A stretch of 64,000 bases of DNA, from contig WBMW01001510.1 of NCBI GenBank assembly GCA_013396635.1, forward strand, positions 219,964 to 283,963, given 5' to 3'. Of the stretch, positions 1-14,915 are shown piece by piece. Under the pieces are notes generated by a model. The model saw nothing but the letters and a program-made list of their open reading frames with translations. It was not told the DNA's origin and made no database searches. This DNA is from Penelope pileata. Its lineage: Eukaryota; Chordata; Aves; Galliformes; Cracidae. A program made the translations under genes and the position numbers. The first letter of the stretch is position 1, and the number at the start of each line of letters is the position of its first letter.

Positions 1-215
1 AAAAGATCATGTAGCTGCCGCTGAATCAACCAGTTTTGCCTGTCCTATTGTCTTTGACTGATCAACTTTCAGAGAATGCTTTATCTTCCCTTCTCTACAT
101 ATACTTTTCTTCTATTTTGTGGAGTTTATGTTGCTCTTCTCACTGGATAGACCACTGTAGGTTTTTCATGCGTGTAGTTTCTTTTGCTGAGTAAAATCCC
201 TGTGTACTGTGGCTG

Positions 216-255
216 TTTTTTCTTCTTCTTCTTCTTTTTTTTTTTTCTTTTTCAG
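216..255 (+). repeat. TTC/T pyrimidine-rich simple repeat
   Basis: A TTC-type tract runs into a long T run and ends in TTTTTCAG. It resembles a splice acceptor, but the sequence after it does not continue any UNC13B reading that I recognise, so I call it only a simple repeat. Confidence 0.7.
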
Positions 256-3200
256 AAGGTAGATTTATTACTTGACTCTGGATTGTGAATTGATTCAACA
301 AGGAAAGAAATAACTTATCTGATTCACAGTCATGTCAGCAAAAACAACCAGATCTACCCTGTCCAGGAAAACAAAAAGAACCCTAAATACTGGAATATGC
401 GTATGCATGTGTGCATGCAAGAGAAAACAAAACCTACAGCTTTGTTGTTGATACGTAAGCAGCTTTTTAATGACTTAAAAGCTGACAAAATGTTTTGTGC
501 ATATTTTAAGAGTATGTGGCATTTGAGACTAAATCAGTGTGTTGTGTTGACCTTTCTATCCCACTAATATTAAAAGTGTATTTTTGGAAAATGTATGAGG
601 CAAATTTCTGTTAGCATCTTCATATTAACTTCTGTTTTAAAAGACCAAAGGCTCATTTTGAGCGTTTTGATAGCTGATGTCCACTGGTTCTCTTTTTAGG
701 GTCTCGGATCCCACAGATGTACCAGGAAGGTTTATACATTCCTCCTCATTGACTAACTTTAATGTTGAGGTTATGGTGCTTTCCATGGCACTGATGAGGA
801 GCTTTGTCTGCTAAAATACTTCTGAAAACCAAACCAAACAAAAAAAAGATGAGACAGCCTTCTCTTCTCCCTTGCCTATGTTCCTCAGCCAGCCTGGTAC
901 ATCCACACTGATTTTGTCTTTTGTTTAGGGTGCTGTTCTGTGGATGCTAGGATCTTTTGCCATCAATGGCCATTAATGTGCCATTGAATTAGAGCTATCA
1001 AAACATATTGCTATGATTTCAACAGCAAGAGTGGTACAATTCTGGCAGAAGTGGTGGCACAGAGTTCACAGGCCTGGGCAGGCTGTGGATCGAAGACAAC
1101 TGGGTAAAGTTCTTGCTAAAAAGCTGGGTTGGCAGGACATGCATTGCAGCTTGTTTGCAGAGTGAAATCATAGACATGCAGGCTTACTTGTGCATCATTG
1201 AAACGTGTCTCGTGGTCATGTTGAATCCTATGGTTTGCCCTAACCTCAGCATACAGAGCTGCCTTCCACCAGTGTTGAGCTGTGTAAACTGACCCTTTGG
1301 CGGGGAGTGTGCTGAAATGACATCCTTGTAAGAGATTTTTTTTTCTATTAAATAGCAATATTAAAGAAAAGGAATCTATACCAGACTTGCAAGTCAAAGC
1401 AGTATCAAAATGATTTTTAACAGGCCTCAACCATTTTAGTTGCTTGTAGAAGTGTATGATCTTTAATGTTGCAGTGTCAGGCAGCATAGTGTGCTGCAGT
1501 TGCTGGGAGAAGGTATTGCTCTCCTTGTTGTAGAGACATATGCTATATATATGCTGTATGACTAGATATGCTCTTCAGCTTGATTTTTTGCAAGGTTTTT
1601 TCTTCCAAAGTTTCTAGCCTGCTTCTGCATTTAGAAACAGGAGAGGCCTGCAGCTACCTATGACATCTCAATAGTAGGCTAGTTTGGGAAGCGTACTGAA
1701 GACGTCAGTGACCATTTTAGCCTTCTCAAGGGCAGGTGACATGATCCTGCTGCAGTCATTGAGAAGCTGTTCTGTGGAAGCACCGAAACTCCTGGCTGCA
1801 GTGCACAGTGCAAACAGTAAGCCTTACAGCAGTCCTCAAAACATGTTGAGTGTAATTCAAAACAGGACACGACTGACTATTTTTTTCATAAATTAAGCTA
1901 GGGAAATAACAACTCTTGTCTGTACAAGTGAAACTGTTGTATGAGCTGTTTTGTGGTAGTTTAGCTGATGTGCTGGGAAACAGAGTTCTCTGACCTCTCT
2001 GCTTCTGGGTGACTGATAGCTCCTGTTCCTCTTTGTTTAGGATAAATGCCATCTGGGGAACTAATTTTCTTGTGGCTTTGCAGTACTCAGTGCCTGGTTT
2101 GGCTGGATGCATGATAGATCTGCTCAAAGGAAAGCAGATTCAAGGTGTCACAGTAAAATGCCTGCCTGCCTTTTTAGGCTAAAGCTGCTACTTCAGGATT
2201 GAGTATATGTACAGAAAAATACTCAGTAAATGAAAATTAAAAATATGTCTCTATTGGAAGATTATACAGTAACAAAGTGTGACCTTCTGCTGAACTCCTG
2301 AGGAAAGCAGATCTGTGGCTTCGCTGCTGATCCTGTAGATGTACTTTGTTAGTTGTTTTCCTAGAGCATGTGCTGTATTCTGAAAGGTTTTGACAACGAA
2401 ATGAAGCTAAACCTCTTCCTGAATTGCTGAGCACTGCTAAAACTGACATATTTCTCTGTAAGCAGTGAGCAGAAAAAGCAAATGCTTAGTTAATCGCTTA
2501 GGTTTTGTAATTTATTTAGTGCTTTTCTTGAATGCTTTTTTTTTTTCCTGCTGGGATATCTTTATGAATTCTGAAACTTTGTTAGTCAACCTTTAGTGTT
2601 GTAGCAATAACAGAAAATTAATCTGAAATTTATAAGCATTTATTTTCTAAATTTAAAGATATCAAACTGATACAGAAATTATTGCTCAGCTTTATACTCA
2701 AGCCACAAATACATCCCTGAATGTGTCCTTCAATGAGTCTTGCATTGAAAGTCCAAGTCTGAAACTGAGAAGAAAAAAAAAAAGGCACCAGATCTTTTCT
2801 CAGCTGCTGTGCAACGCTTCATTAGTCTTTGCTTTGTGCATATAGGTAATGCTAGATAATCAGTTGTAGTCTAAAATTGTATCTCAGGGAGGAGTATATA
2901 AAACTTTTGTTTGTTCTTCTGTTTACTGCATCTCTTGGTTTAGTAGTCCGTGTGCCAAGACACTAAAAAGACATGACAGATCTGTTAGGTATTAGAGCAG
3001 TGGTAGAAATGTTTCATTGTGGCTAAAATTAACTGACACTGCCCAAGTCTTTTGTCTGTAGTTATTAATGAGTTGCACAAGCTCATAATAACTTGGTGGA
3101 TACCCTTGGATTTGGTAGTGATCCAAGTTCTGCTTAATTCTCAGTTCTGTCTGATTTTGTTTAGCTGTAGTAAAGCTGACTGGGCCACTTCATTTATTGA

Positions 3201-3264
3201 AATTAAAATACTCTAAAATTTCAGTATAAATTAAAATTGCAGTAAAGTGTGGGAGGAAGAATGT

Positions 3265-3410
3265 GAGGAAGAACTTCTTTACTGTGAGGGTGACAGAGCA
3301 CTGGATCAGGCTGGCAGAGGGCTTGTGGAGTCTCCTCTGTTTAAGACCTGCCTGGATGCTTTCCTGTGTAACCTGCTGTAGGGAACCTTCTAACCCCTCT
3401 GATTCTGTGA
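3265..3410 (+). mobile_element. CR1 LINE 3' fragment
   Basis: The segment matches from memory the 3' end of avian CR1 elements: an AAGAACTTCTTTACTGTGAG-type start, then GGTGACAGAGCACTGG, then TGTGGAGTCTCC, then GCCTGGATGCTTTCCTGTG, then ACCTGCT. It ends in CTGATTCTGTGA. The usual block between the ACCTGCT motif and the final microsatellite is largely deleted. It is a truncated, non-coding retrotransposon tail in sense orientation with the gene. Confidence 0.85.
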
Positions 3411-6236
3411 TCGAAAGCAAGAAATAACGAGCAGGAGGGAGAGGCTCAAGTACTGCAGTGCTTGTCCTTGTCCCTGCCAACTGCTAACTCATTTGCCTCC
3501 TGTGCTTTCTCTTTTCCTTTTGTGCAAAGGTTTTATCCCTTGTTTGTGGTGTTCCAAAACTGAGCTGACAGATGATACCTGGTGTGGAAAACCTCTTGGT
3601 TATCCTGACTACTGAAAACTTGATTTGTTTCTAAGAAGTTATTCAGTGTTTATATTTTAAGTGCTTATTCATTAAAATACTGCACGTGCAATTAGGGAAA
3701 TATATCAAATAACGGAATAAAGTAAATTTTTGTAGAGTCTAACATCTGTGCATGCTGTGTGGAGGATCTTAGCCAAGGGAAAAAGGATGCATTAAACCTA
3801 GAAGAAAGAAATCAATAGGACCTTCCCAGCTGTTTGTCTTCTGTAAACAGTTTTACCAGCACGAAGTATATTGTAATTTCTGGAGATCAGTTTGCTTTTA
3901 TAAATGTGTTTAGATGCTCTCTATCTTTGCTCAGCATGGAATACAACAGGAGGATTAAATAATTTACCAGCATGACTGTAAGAACTGTTCAGCAGTAAAC
4001 AGTAATGTTATGTGTGTAGCACAGCCCAGCCACTCTTAGAGACTTGTTAGCAGCAGTGAAACGAAATGGCATGCAGGAAATCAAATTAGACTGCGTTAAA
4101 AACTTGGAATATTCTGCTTTTCTACAGTGTCCCTGCTGATCCAAACTTGACAGTGTGAAGTGGGGAGGAGGAGTTCCTCCTTGAATAGTTGCATAATTGA
4201 GACACAGAGCAGCATATGTTATGTTCAGCTAACTGTGGGAACTTAAACGTATTTTATAAAACGTGTTAATGACAAGAATTTTGCAGCATCCAAGGCACCA
4301 GACTGCTGGCATTGCTTAGTCCTTAATTGGAGGTTTACATGAAACCTCGTTTTTGACTACTGAAGCTTGTGAATACAAAATAATGTGATAACTGCGATGC
4401 GCTGTTGGTATTAAAGAGCTCACTGAGTAACTAGTCTCATTTGTGTGTATCATTAATTCCAGTGTTAATATATTTTGTTGCTGTGTGTTTCTAGAATTAC
4501 AGCTTGCCATGTTCTATCTGTCTGGACTTCTTAGTATTTTCAGTTCAAGTTTGTACAGGCTTAAATTTGTTCCCAGAGGTGATCTGGAAGTTACTTTTAC
4601 TTTTTTATTCACAAAATGAGGTTACGCTTCTCTTTTTTTTTTTTTTTATGGAACATAAAAACAACTTGAAAAGGCTGAAAGAAATTCTGCTTTCATTAAC
4701 CTTCAAAATATCAAGACTGTCAACCCAGGTCTTCTGTGATTATCCTGAAGGACTGAGATATATACTGTTAGCTCCTGAATCTTAAATGAAGCAGCATATG
4801 TGTTGAATCTTTAATAAATTCATCTTTTATCCAAAATGTTAGACACTGAAGTGAAGTGGGTGTTAGTAAAAACAAACAAAAGCAGAGTTTTGAGATTGTG
4901 GCTGGAAAAATCCCCTAGTCTCTCTTAGTGCATCTCTTTTTGCTCACTCCTGCAGTGTTGTCTTCCTAGTTTGTCTCTAGTTGTAACGTAACCCAACTCA
5001 ATATGGGAACACTTGGACGATAAGGAACACATTTCTAAAGACAGCTTTTCTTCTCTCCCTCTTACCATCAACCTGTCATCAACTGCTATGTCCTATACGT
5101 CAAAATAATAGTCTCTAGTCTCTTCTTGTAAGTTCACGGAATTTTCATGCTATGCGTAAGAAATGTGATAGTGGCAAGGTAAGGTAGGGAGGTGAGGAGC
5201 TGGCTCAAGGACATCACTGTCAGTCTGGGGTCTTTTGTCTACAGCAGGTTGTAATATTTCTCTTCCAAGGACAGACTTGTCTCTGAGGTTTGTTTTCAGT
5301 GCTTAGTAGCTTTCTCATTGTTGCCTTCTGAAGCTATCAATAGAGTTGTGTCAGCCATCTGAACAGCTGCTGCCAATGAAACAAGGGTTAGGAATGCTTT
5401 CAAGATGTTACATGGGCATTTGCTTGTGAGCTGTGAAGTGGGTTTAAGTAGCTTGTAGTCTGAGTGCAGTAATGTGCTGCTGGATCTTTTAAAGTAATCC
5501 AGTCCTTGAACGTAGGCTTCCTTTGCCTCTTGCTGTTTACCTGAGAAAGGAACTTCTTGATGGAAGAAGATGCTGAAGTTGTTCTGCCATGTTAACAGCT
5601 TCAGATATTCAGGAATGAGATGGATGAGACATTGTCTGACCTGCTTATTAATAGGAATTCATCTTCTTTCACATGAACTATTTATGACAGCAAACTAAAG
5701 CTCAGTGCAGAGTTCTGTCTACTACTTATTCTTTCTACTTAAGCCCTCTCCCCATGCCTTCTCTGACACTCCTGCCCTTGCTGCCTCTTGCATTCATACC
5801 CTTTAGTCTGGTTATCTTCCTGCCTTCTCTCTCCTTGCTGCATGTGCTTTACTTTTGTTTTCTTTGCTGGCTTGGTTGTGTGTTCCTGTTTCTCCTCTCC
5901 TTTTTCCCGTGAAAAAGACTCAGGCCTCTGTCAGCGCTAGTCATTAGGCAATCTGTGAATTTTTGTTGTTATAAAAACAAGTCTGAGATGATAGCTTTGT
6001 GGTCAGGGTCATGCAAATGCTGGTTGGTGGTTCCTGGCAGGCTTCTGTTGTGTCTGGGTACATCTCCCATTTCGCTAGTATGCAACAGTCTTAAATGCAT
6101 TGCCCAAGTAGCGTCTTGTCACACTTGCTGATCTAGAAAAGAGAAACAACCTTTATGAAGCAATGGATTATAGTCTGCTAGTGCTCAACTCTGTGGACTT
6201 CATTGTTTCTCACTTGTTAAGTTCTGTAAACAAGAG

Positions 6237-6266
6237 TTTTTTTGTTTTGTTTTGTTTTTGTTTTTT
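6237..6266 (+). repeat. TTTTG-type simple repeat
   Basis: A short run of TTTTG/TTTG units lies in the intron, with no other distinguishing feature. Confidence 0.75.
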
Positions 6267-9200
6267 CTTGTAGACAAGACAGGAATAACCCTTTTATATT
6301 CCGTAGAAACTGCAAATATTCAACACAATGCCAGTTTTACATATGGTTCTTTCTAAATCAAGTGGCTAGAAATATCACTGAATTCATTCCACATGCATTT
6401 TGTCAGAGCTACTTAGTTTAATGACCGGAGCAAACCTAAGTTTGTTACTGTGCTGTAGCTGGTCTTGTAGTGTTGGAAGGAAACGACCTGCCTTTGGAGG
6501 TCCCTAGATAATAGATGTTCCACTGAAACCTGAGCTGTGGCTGTGCAGAGACAAACCACCCCACGTATGAGAAGAGCCTGAAGTCCAGGGATGCTGAAAG
6601 TGCTGAGTTATATCTGAGGAACTACATTGTTTTGTAAACTTTGTCTGAGAAGGAAAAAACAACTTGGTTGTAGCTCTGGAGCACCATTTTTTTTTCCTCT
6701 GGGTAATCTGCATCTACCTCTATTTTTCTTTTTTTGCTGTCCTTTTCCCTTCCCTGTGGAATCAAAATAGCAGTGAAGCCCCTCTGTGGTGCATGTGCAT
6801 ATGATCTCAACCCTCGGGAAGCCAAGTTACACATCTAGGCCAGTCATTGCTTATTTAAGTGCCGGTCTGCTGCTGAGTTTTAGGGAGATGTTTTTCAGAA
6901 CTGCTTTTTGCAATTTCAGCTAAAAGTAATCCGTTCTTATTTTATGGGTCTTGCTGATGAGGACAGGAGGAGGGATTTGTTATGTCCTTCAAACTTTCTC
7001 CTTCTTGGAAATGAGTGCATGGCTGGTACCTTAGAGGTGAAGTAAACAGGAAGAAAAGCTCTCAGTTGTTCTCTGCTTGTGTCTGAAGGATTCGTGTTCA
7101 TTACTGCAATACTTACACACCAACACTCCTGTGAACCTTCTGTTTTATGCACCATCTTCCAGAAATGCTGGTTCTGAGAATTTTCTTGGAGTTGCAAGTT
7201 ATGTGCATGCTGCAAAATTGCTCTGAGGGGTGTGTGTGTTTGGTAGTTTGCCACTATTGTCCTAAGACATCACCTGGGGTGACAGCACGGATATTAAAAA
7301 GCACTAATTTGGTTGTCTTAGGAACTTGCTGTTTAGCTTTAGCGCGACTTTATTGTCACCTTTAATTTTAATGTGGAGAGGTCTACTTACTGTTGCAGAA
7401 TTGATGTGGTTGTTTGCATCTGGAGGGTGCTATGAGAGCTCTAAGTTTTGTACCAGTGTGTCTCAAGCTAAGAAAGCACTCTTCCCTTAATGCTGATTTA
7501 CATGCACGCAGATAGTTCTTCTTGCTAATATTACTGGCGTGCTACTTCCACCACTGAGTTACCTTTGCTCTGGAAAGGGAGCAGAAGTGGAAACATGAAA
7601 CAGCTTTTGCCACTTGACTTGAGTAGTTTTGGGCTCGACTTCAAATGACTTCTTACCCAGACGCTGCTTTCTGAGACATCCTGTTTTCAGTTGTGGTAAT
7701 GTGTGTACTAGGAGTAGTGCTTAACTGCTCTTGCTGAGAAGTGTGTTGATAAATCTTTTATCTATTTATGTTAATAAATGCATTATTTCTTAATATTCTC
7801 TAGAGTTTATAGTGGTCCTAATCTGGACAGTGAACAGTAAACCCCCAAATAAAATTAATATCATATTTATAAAGAAAAAATATCTCACTTTCAAGATTGC
7901 GATCTATAACGTATTTTAAGTACATGAAAAGTATGCTTGTGGTTTGCTTTTCTAAGCTTTCTTTTCCCATTCCTATTCTTTTCTGCCATTTGTGTTACAT
8001 GCAGGCAACTGGAGTTATTTCGGATGGGGAGAGCAGCTGAGTACGTAACAGTTTAATTCCTTACAAGTTTCCTTATCCTATAGTGATGCAGCATGCTCCA
8101 GGATGAGGAAAGTGGGAATATTCATGCATATACAAAATCTGTTGTATTATTTTCTGTCACTGAATTGAATCTTTGTATTTGTGTGGATGGCTGTCAATTC
8201 TTTCTTTTTTCTCCCGCTGTTTAGCTTTGTTTTGGCTGAGTTGCTTATGCTTTTGCTGAAATTTGAGGAGAAGACAGAATTGGAATATTCCTCTTTTCCT
8301 GTAAAGATGATTCCAGTTTTCTGCTTGTATTTTTTTTTTTTTTCTGTTGGTCCTCGTACTTAAGTAAACTCAAGTCCATGTTTGGAATAACTGAAAAGCA
8401 CAAGTGAATCCATAGTGATTGTTTTAGTAAGATGCGAAGGTACATTGGAAATGATCACTGAAATTCCAAAGACTGCAGATAGGAGCAAATCTGAAAGTGG
8501 AAATTGCTGGCAAACACCAGTGAGTCTGATGGCTTGCAGGTGTTGTAGCATGTTGTAGTTCATTGAGATGGTGTCATGGCAAAAGTGGAAGGGCTTTGGT
8601 TCAACTAATGCTCACCAGCCTTGAAAAGGTAAAAGTTAGATACCACTGCTGTCTGTGGTCTGTAGAGCTGACTCCTGCTCCTGAAGATTACCTGATGCGA
8701 TAATTTTTGCAGAGGCCCCACAACTCAAAGTTTTTGTTAATTTGCCTGGAAAACATGCATGAAGCATCTTTACTTTGTAAAAGTCCCGCAAGTTGCAGCA
8801 GGCAAGGCTTCTGCTTATTCTGCACTGCATGAATTCTACTGCCTGTAGGACCTGCAAGGATTGATCCGTCTATTAAAATTAAGGCGTCTATTCCCTCTGT
8901 CAAAACAAAAAGTGAGGGTGCTGCTGAGGAGAGCATGCAAGGTGTGATGACTGCAGCTGCTGCCAGCAGAGAGGTGATTCTGCCTAATGCTTTTCTATTT
9001 TTGACACAATGGAATTTGGAGGGGATGCTCCTACTGCAGACAAATGATTTAAATCTGTTGTACAGCTAATTACAGTGAATTTCACTAATTATATCTTTTT
9101 TCTTTAACTCTGTATATAGCTGAATAAGGAAAAATTGTGGACCTGTTCTGCATTCTAGAAGTCTTCTACTAGTGACTTCCCACTTTCTCTCTCACAATAT

Positions 9201-12200
9201 TTGGCCCTCCTTGGTTTCCTGTCTTGATCAAACCTTGAATTCTTTAGACATCAACAGTGTTGAATGATTTGTTCATATTGTTAGTTTTGGCTGTCTCAGT
9301 TTTGTGGGATTATTCTCAGATGTCTGATAGGATAATTGAGAATTAACTAAAGTTTTGTTTACTATTAAAACAATAAATATTACTGTCCTAAATAGCCTTA
9401 TTTTGCCAGTTTTATGTGCTTGAGGAAATGGGGATGCTTAGGCATTGGTCATTCAGAGATTTAGGGTAGTTGTGCATAACGTATTTTGCCTTTTTCTTTG
9501 AGATGTTGTTGCAATTTTTATTTATTTTTTTCTTTCTTTTTTTTAAAAACGGGACTTGTACTTTCCCCCACTTCCCTCCCTTCCTTCCTCACCTTCATCC
9601 TTGCAGTGTTGTCCTTTCTGAAATCATGTTAGCATCCTCTTAGAGAGTTTTGAATCAGCATTTATGATGTTTCCAAGCCAAATCCATTAGCTCAGCATTG
9701 CCAGGAAAAACACACTTAGAGCTGTAAATTTGTAATTGGGAAAGAAGCAGCAGAAACAGTATATTGGAAGCTGGAAGATGTTCTCCTAAGTGAGAACTTC
9801 TGCAAGAAAAACATTGTACTCCAAAGCCATGCTGGCTGGGCAGAGGGCATTTTGGCAAAGGGGCATCTTGTGCTGTTGACCTGTTTTCATCTTAAGAAAG
9901 GTAAAGACATGAAGAAGTAGGGTAGATGTTCAGGGTATTCTTTGCACTTCAGAATTTCAGTCCAGTTCTTGACTATTACCTGTTTCAGCAGCAGAAAGTG
10001 TTTTATAAGTGGAAAAACAAGGTTATAAAAGCCCTCAGTCTGAAGTCTGAATATTGCTAACTCACTGTCTTAAAATTATTCATGTTTTTAATGAATTTTA
10101 AGTGTTGTGGGTGATAGGATAGACTAATGACCTGCAAAGTTGCACTTAAATCATTGCTGAAAATCTTTTTGAGCTTGTAGCTTGAAGAGCTATTAAAGAG
10201 CCTCAGAAAAATATCCTTGTGACCTTTTGTGATTTCCTCCCCGCTCCCGCCTCTGTTACGCTAGTAGTCCTCTTTAACCTTCAATGCATTTTAATTACAA
10301 GATTTCTGAAAGGCTGCATGGTTGTCAAAAGTGACTGATGGTTCAGTAAACAATGGAATATTGGATTCTGAGACTTGATTAAAGAAAGAAGTTGTTAGAA
10401 GCTTTTGTGAAAATGATTTAAAGGGATGCAGAGTGGGAAAGATGAGATGCAAAGGCCCTGGTGTGACGCTGACAGATCTCTTCTGGACTTGGACTGAAAG
10501 TCGTGCATTCAGTTAGGACAATTTCATCTCTTTTACCCTTGTCTTACAAAAATAGACAAAAGCTGTGAGAAGCTCAGTAATGCAGTTCTGGTGATACAGA
10601 ACCTTGCATGAAGTTCCTTCTTCCTGAGTACTTGAGCATGATGCTTTTATTCACATTTTTCCTCAAGCTTATGGAGCATAGCTAAACTTAGGAACTGGAC
10701 ACCTCCTCCCAATGGCTGATGTTACATCACTGCTAGAAAAGCAGTGCTAGAACTGTACTGGCACTGCTAAAAAAGCTGAATGCTGTAATTCCTTTTGAGA
10801 GGAATGTCCACTGCAGAATGGGACACCAAAAGACAACAAAGAACACTTGTTAAGTGCATTCCTCCAGCCACCTGTAGTAATTTTGCTGTCACCTCTCTTT
10901 CTTGTCCTGAAGAAAGTTGTGGGGTTAAATGTGATGAGTAGAGCTGGTGTAGACAGGACTGCTCAAATTGGTTTTGAGATCAGTATATTAAAGCTATATG
11001 TATTCTGCCCTGCAGCAGTGGTATAATAACTTCTTGAGGGAGGAGGGAGGATTAAGAGGATTTGCAGGATGCAGTTTGTTTCAAAGTGTTCTCTTGAACA
11101 CACCTTGCTATACCCTTTCTTTGTTTTGCACACTGTTTGTAATAACCTACTGTGTGATGTCACTGTCCAATAGGTTTTCTTCTTATGCTCCCTATATGCA
11201 TGAATATTCAGTTACTAAACATGGACAGCATGCTTCTGCCCTGCCCTTCAGCCTTACCCTCACTTTGTAGGCAGTGGGTCTAGTGGCAACGAATCCGTTT
11301 TCCTCCCTTAGGAACTCTTTTGGACACGTAAAATTTATCAAAGTGGGTTCAAATGATTACTAACTCTGTGTGTTTATTGTTATGTGTCTTGTTATGTATT
11401 AACTGATCTTCATACATTGCGGTTAAGCTACAACTTTCCCTGTGGAAGGCTTGGAGTGTCATCTATTTGAAGAAGATGGTGCTCGAGCTTACCACACCGT
11501 GTGTGTTGTGGTGGATATTTTGCTGAAACTTGGGTTGTAAGGCCTGATCCCCAACTTTTGAAGGGATACAACATGCACAAAGCTGCTTCTGCAAGTTTTT
11601 GTCAGTCTCTTGTTTAAATAAAATTTAAGTGTCAAGTATTTGACAAATGAGATTGTCCCCATGTACAGGCATTTCGGAGTATACTTTCTTGCAGAGAGAA
11701 TGTGCTGTAAGCCACATGTGGGCCAGATTTCCATGCTCTTAGTCAGGCTAAGCAGTGTCTTCATTTTTGAACATTTCCATTAAATAAAATGGGATTGCTT
11801 ATAAGGTAGCTGCAGTTCAGCATTAATAAGTTTCTGGCGTTGGCCCTTATTTTTATGAGTCAGTTCTTGCTGAGGATTTCTGCCTAGTATTTAACAGCTA
11901 CAGATACTGTAGATGCATGGGACATGCATCAGAAAAACCATGTGTTCCTGCCTTATTGATGCAGCTGGAGGCATTGAAGGCAGCTGGAGCCTGGTATCCC
12001 TTGAATTTGTCATGATGGACACATTTTGTGTGATGACCTCTGAGAGACTTCCTTACGCCATACACCAGTAGGAGCCAGGAGAAATGCTATTGCCAGCTTG
12101 AACAAGCAGATATGCTGCAACTGTTTGATTAACAATTAAGCTGATCAGCTATTTTTAGATGTTGTTTAGAGATACTGTAGTTCATATGGAAAATCCTTTG

Positions 12201-14915
12201 AGATGCAACATGTATTACCTTTCCTATAGAAAAGGAGCAGAAGGAAGAGCAACCAGAGACTGATCCCCAGTGGAATGGAAAATTTTGCTTGTCGTGTGCT
12301 TAGGTGGGTAGTGGACGACTAGCCGGTGCTCTGCTGGTTGTTGGTAGCCACTGACATGCATTAAGCAGAACTGAGGTTGTGGCCTTACTGTCGCTTCAAA
12401 GTGATGTAACATCAGCTCCTGCAGAAAGAGGTCATCCAGCTGCCATGCACTGGGATGCCCTGCCACTTTCCTTGTACTGTCCCTGTGGGAACTGAGTCAA
12501 GAAGCTGTCTTAGGTGGAAAACCAAGCCCTTCCAAAAGGGTTTTGGCAAAGGGAGGTCTCTGACCACGCTCACTGCTTAGGTATAGATCCAGCACAGAAC
12601 AGGTAAGAATGTGAAGCCACGGTCAACACATACACGTGATTGCTTTCTGCAGCAGAGGGCTGCAGTTCCCGGCACTGTGGGCTTGTACTGACCTGCACGT
12701 TGTTTCTAATCACCTTACACACATGGAGAAAACCAGTGAGACAGTTGGTTAACGTGTCCCAGAAATGCAGAGGTAGGATGTAATAACTGGTTAATGAGTC
12801 CAGATAATGCTTCTGCTACAGTTTTGCCAGGGAATTTGGAAATCCCTGAGCCTATCAGCTGGTCTGAGTTGATTGTCCAGAGAAGCCATACACTGTGTCC
12901 TGCTGGTGTGCCTGATAACCATGGCCATGTGAGTGTTACCACACCCTGATAGTAAATTTAGCCCAGTATTAGTGAACTACTGTATTTACTATCATTTCAA
13001 TCCAGATAATAGTGGTACTGATTTGTATCTGCTACTGTACTATTGTGATGAGAGAAATAGCTTATTCCTAAAGCTGCTGGTCTAGTGTCTGTTACCATAT
13101 CCCAGACTTTAAACACAGTGGGTCTGTCTTAAGCCCCTACAGGAGCTTACAATGATGATATGGCCGCAGCTGTAAGAGCTTTGCACCATACCAGAGCTAT
13201 TTAGGCTATACTTTAAATGTTATTTATATCTGGTGGGAAGAAGAAACCAATTGGGCAATGAAGTGAGGAATTGGAAAACTCTTGTGAGATAGTATTTCTG
13301 TCCCAACAAAAGTAATTATTGTACATTAGGCAGTAATGGCTCAAGTGTTCAGCAGTGATACTGCTCATCCAGATAAAAGGTCATTGCCCTTCGGAGGGTG
13401 GTGTGCGCCTTGTGATCTACAAATACAGTAGCCCTTGCTCCACAAACTGAACATGTGATGCTTTTCAGAGGGGCTTGGCAGTCTGGCATATAAAATATTT
13501 TTTGGGTAACACATCTTCACTGTTTGTTCTAAGCACTGAACTGTGTTAAAATTGATGGACATTGCACTTTTAATAAAGCTAAATACAGCAACAGATGATT
13601 GCTGTTCATTTTTATTCAGTTGACTAGAGACTGACAAGAACTATGCAGCATTAATACTTCTAAAAAGCTGGAAGCTTATTTCTGTGTTCAATGTGGACAA
13701 TCAAATTGAGCTGATGGTAATTAAGAGGGTAGAGTCAGGCATTTTCAGGCAGTTTGTAGATTGCAAGCATGTTTTTGCTGAGGTTATTTTCTGCTTTTCT
13801 ATCCACTTTAGGACATTGTAACCTTGGTGTAATCTTGCTCAGTTGGGAAGGGGCAGAAAACATAGCTGAGAAGAAACTTTACCTTGCATAAAACCAAATG
13901 GAAGTTGAACAGTGGAAGAAAAAGTTTAGTTTTTTTTTTTTAAAAAAAGGGTTCTAGCATGAAAACAACACTTTCCGTTTATTGCTCAGCCTCATGGTGA
14001 ATGGCTGTGTAGGACACAAATCATTGGATGATTTAAGAGGGGACTTGAATTTGATTGTCCTTTTTAAAAAAGGTTTTGATGGCAGGTAGAGTGAATAATG
14101 GTGTGCTCCTCAGTTGTGGGGTATGTGTTTATGTATTTCATTTTAAGCTTGCAAAGATAGCTTTGCATTTTGCAACACAAACACGGCTGTACACCAATAT
14201 TGCATTTTTGAAATTTTTCCTTACTGTAACTGTGTTCTCCTTTTCTGAAGGATTAGCAAGCAGAAGTGCCTCTCCAGAGACAGAGATTCGTGGGAAAGGA
14301 GCTTTTAGTGTTGACTACTAAATTTAATAGGCTAATGTACCTGAGTGTGTTATAAGTAGCATTTTTTCTCCTGTAAGAACTACAAGAATTGTGTATAGGC
14401 AGAGCTGCTCTCCCAGTTCTTCTGACTGTCATAATGACTGCCCTTCATTTCCTAGAGTGATCGTTAAGGATGCTGAGAGATGTTATTGCTAAAATGAGGA
14501 CCAGTTTCCAGGAAAGAACTCCTCTTGTTAAAGATTGTTTTTTCCCCAACATCTGAATGTTCATTTTGGCAGCAGCAAAGTACCTGGAAGTTGCAAAGAT
14601 GAGGTGTTCTGTTTCTTTTTTTCTTCGTTGTTATTTTGTTTTGTTTTTGAATAAAAATGTCTTAGTCTGCCTGTTAGGAATGACCAAAGAGAAATAAATG
14701 CCCATGATAGGAAGTGGGAAAGGAGGGTGTGGAGGTGATTGGTGGAATTCAGTGGTACATACTGGGAGAGCCAGAGCTTATAACCAGCTACCAGGTGGAG
14801 CTCCATCCATTGCAGAACTAGCCTCTTTTTGCAGCTTTTTGAAAACTAAATAATCTTCACTGTCCCAGCAAGGTAACTTTAAAGAGCCATGCACTTAACT
14901 ACTTTTGTTTCTTAG

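Larger units (their letters stand above)
1..14915 (+). other. UNC13B: UNC13B intron, no exon recognised
   Basis: This 14.9-kb stretch precedes the first recognisable exon and reads as an AT-rich intron. The short open frames on both strands are not supported by splice-flanked coding similarity. It contains one CR1 tail near 3265-3410 and homopolymer or simple tracts such as the pyrimidine run at 216-255 and the TTTTG-like run at 6237-6266. The C2A-domain exons of UNC13B are expected further left, outside the window. Confidence 0.75.

Noticed and set aside
241..330. Strong acceptor-like tract ending TTTTTCAG followed by possible exon
   Set aside because: The following sequence hits stops quickly and does not resemble the UNC13B exon expected before exon A.
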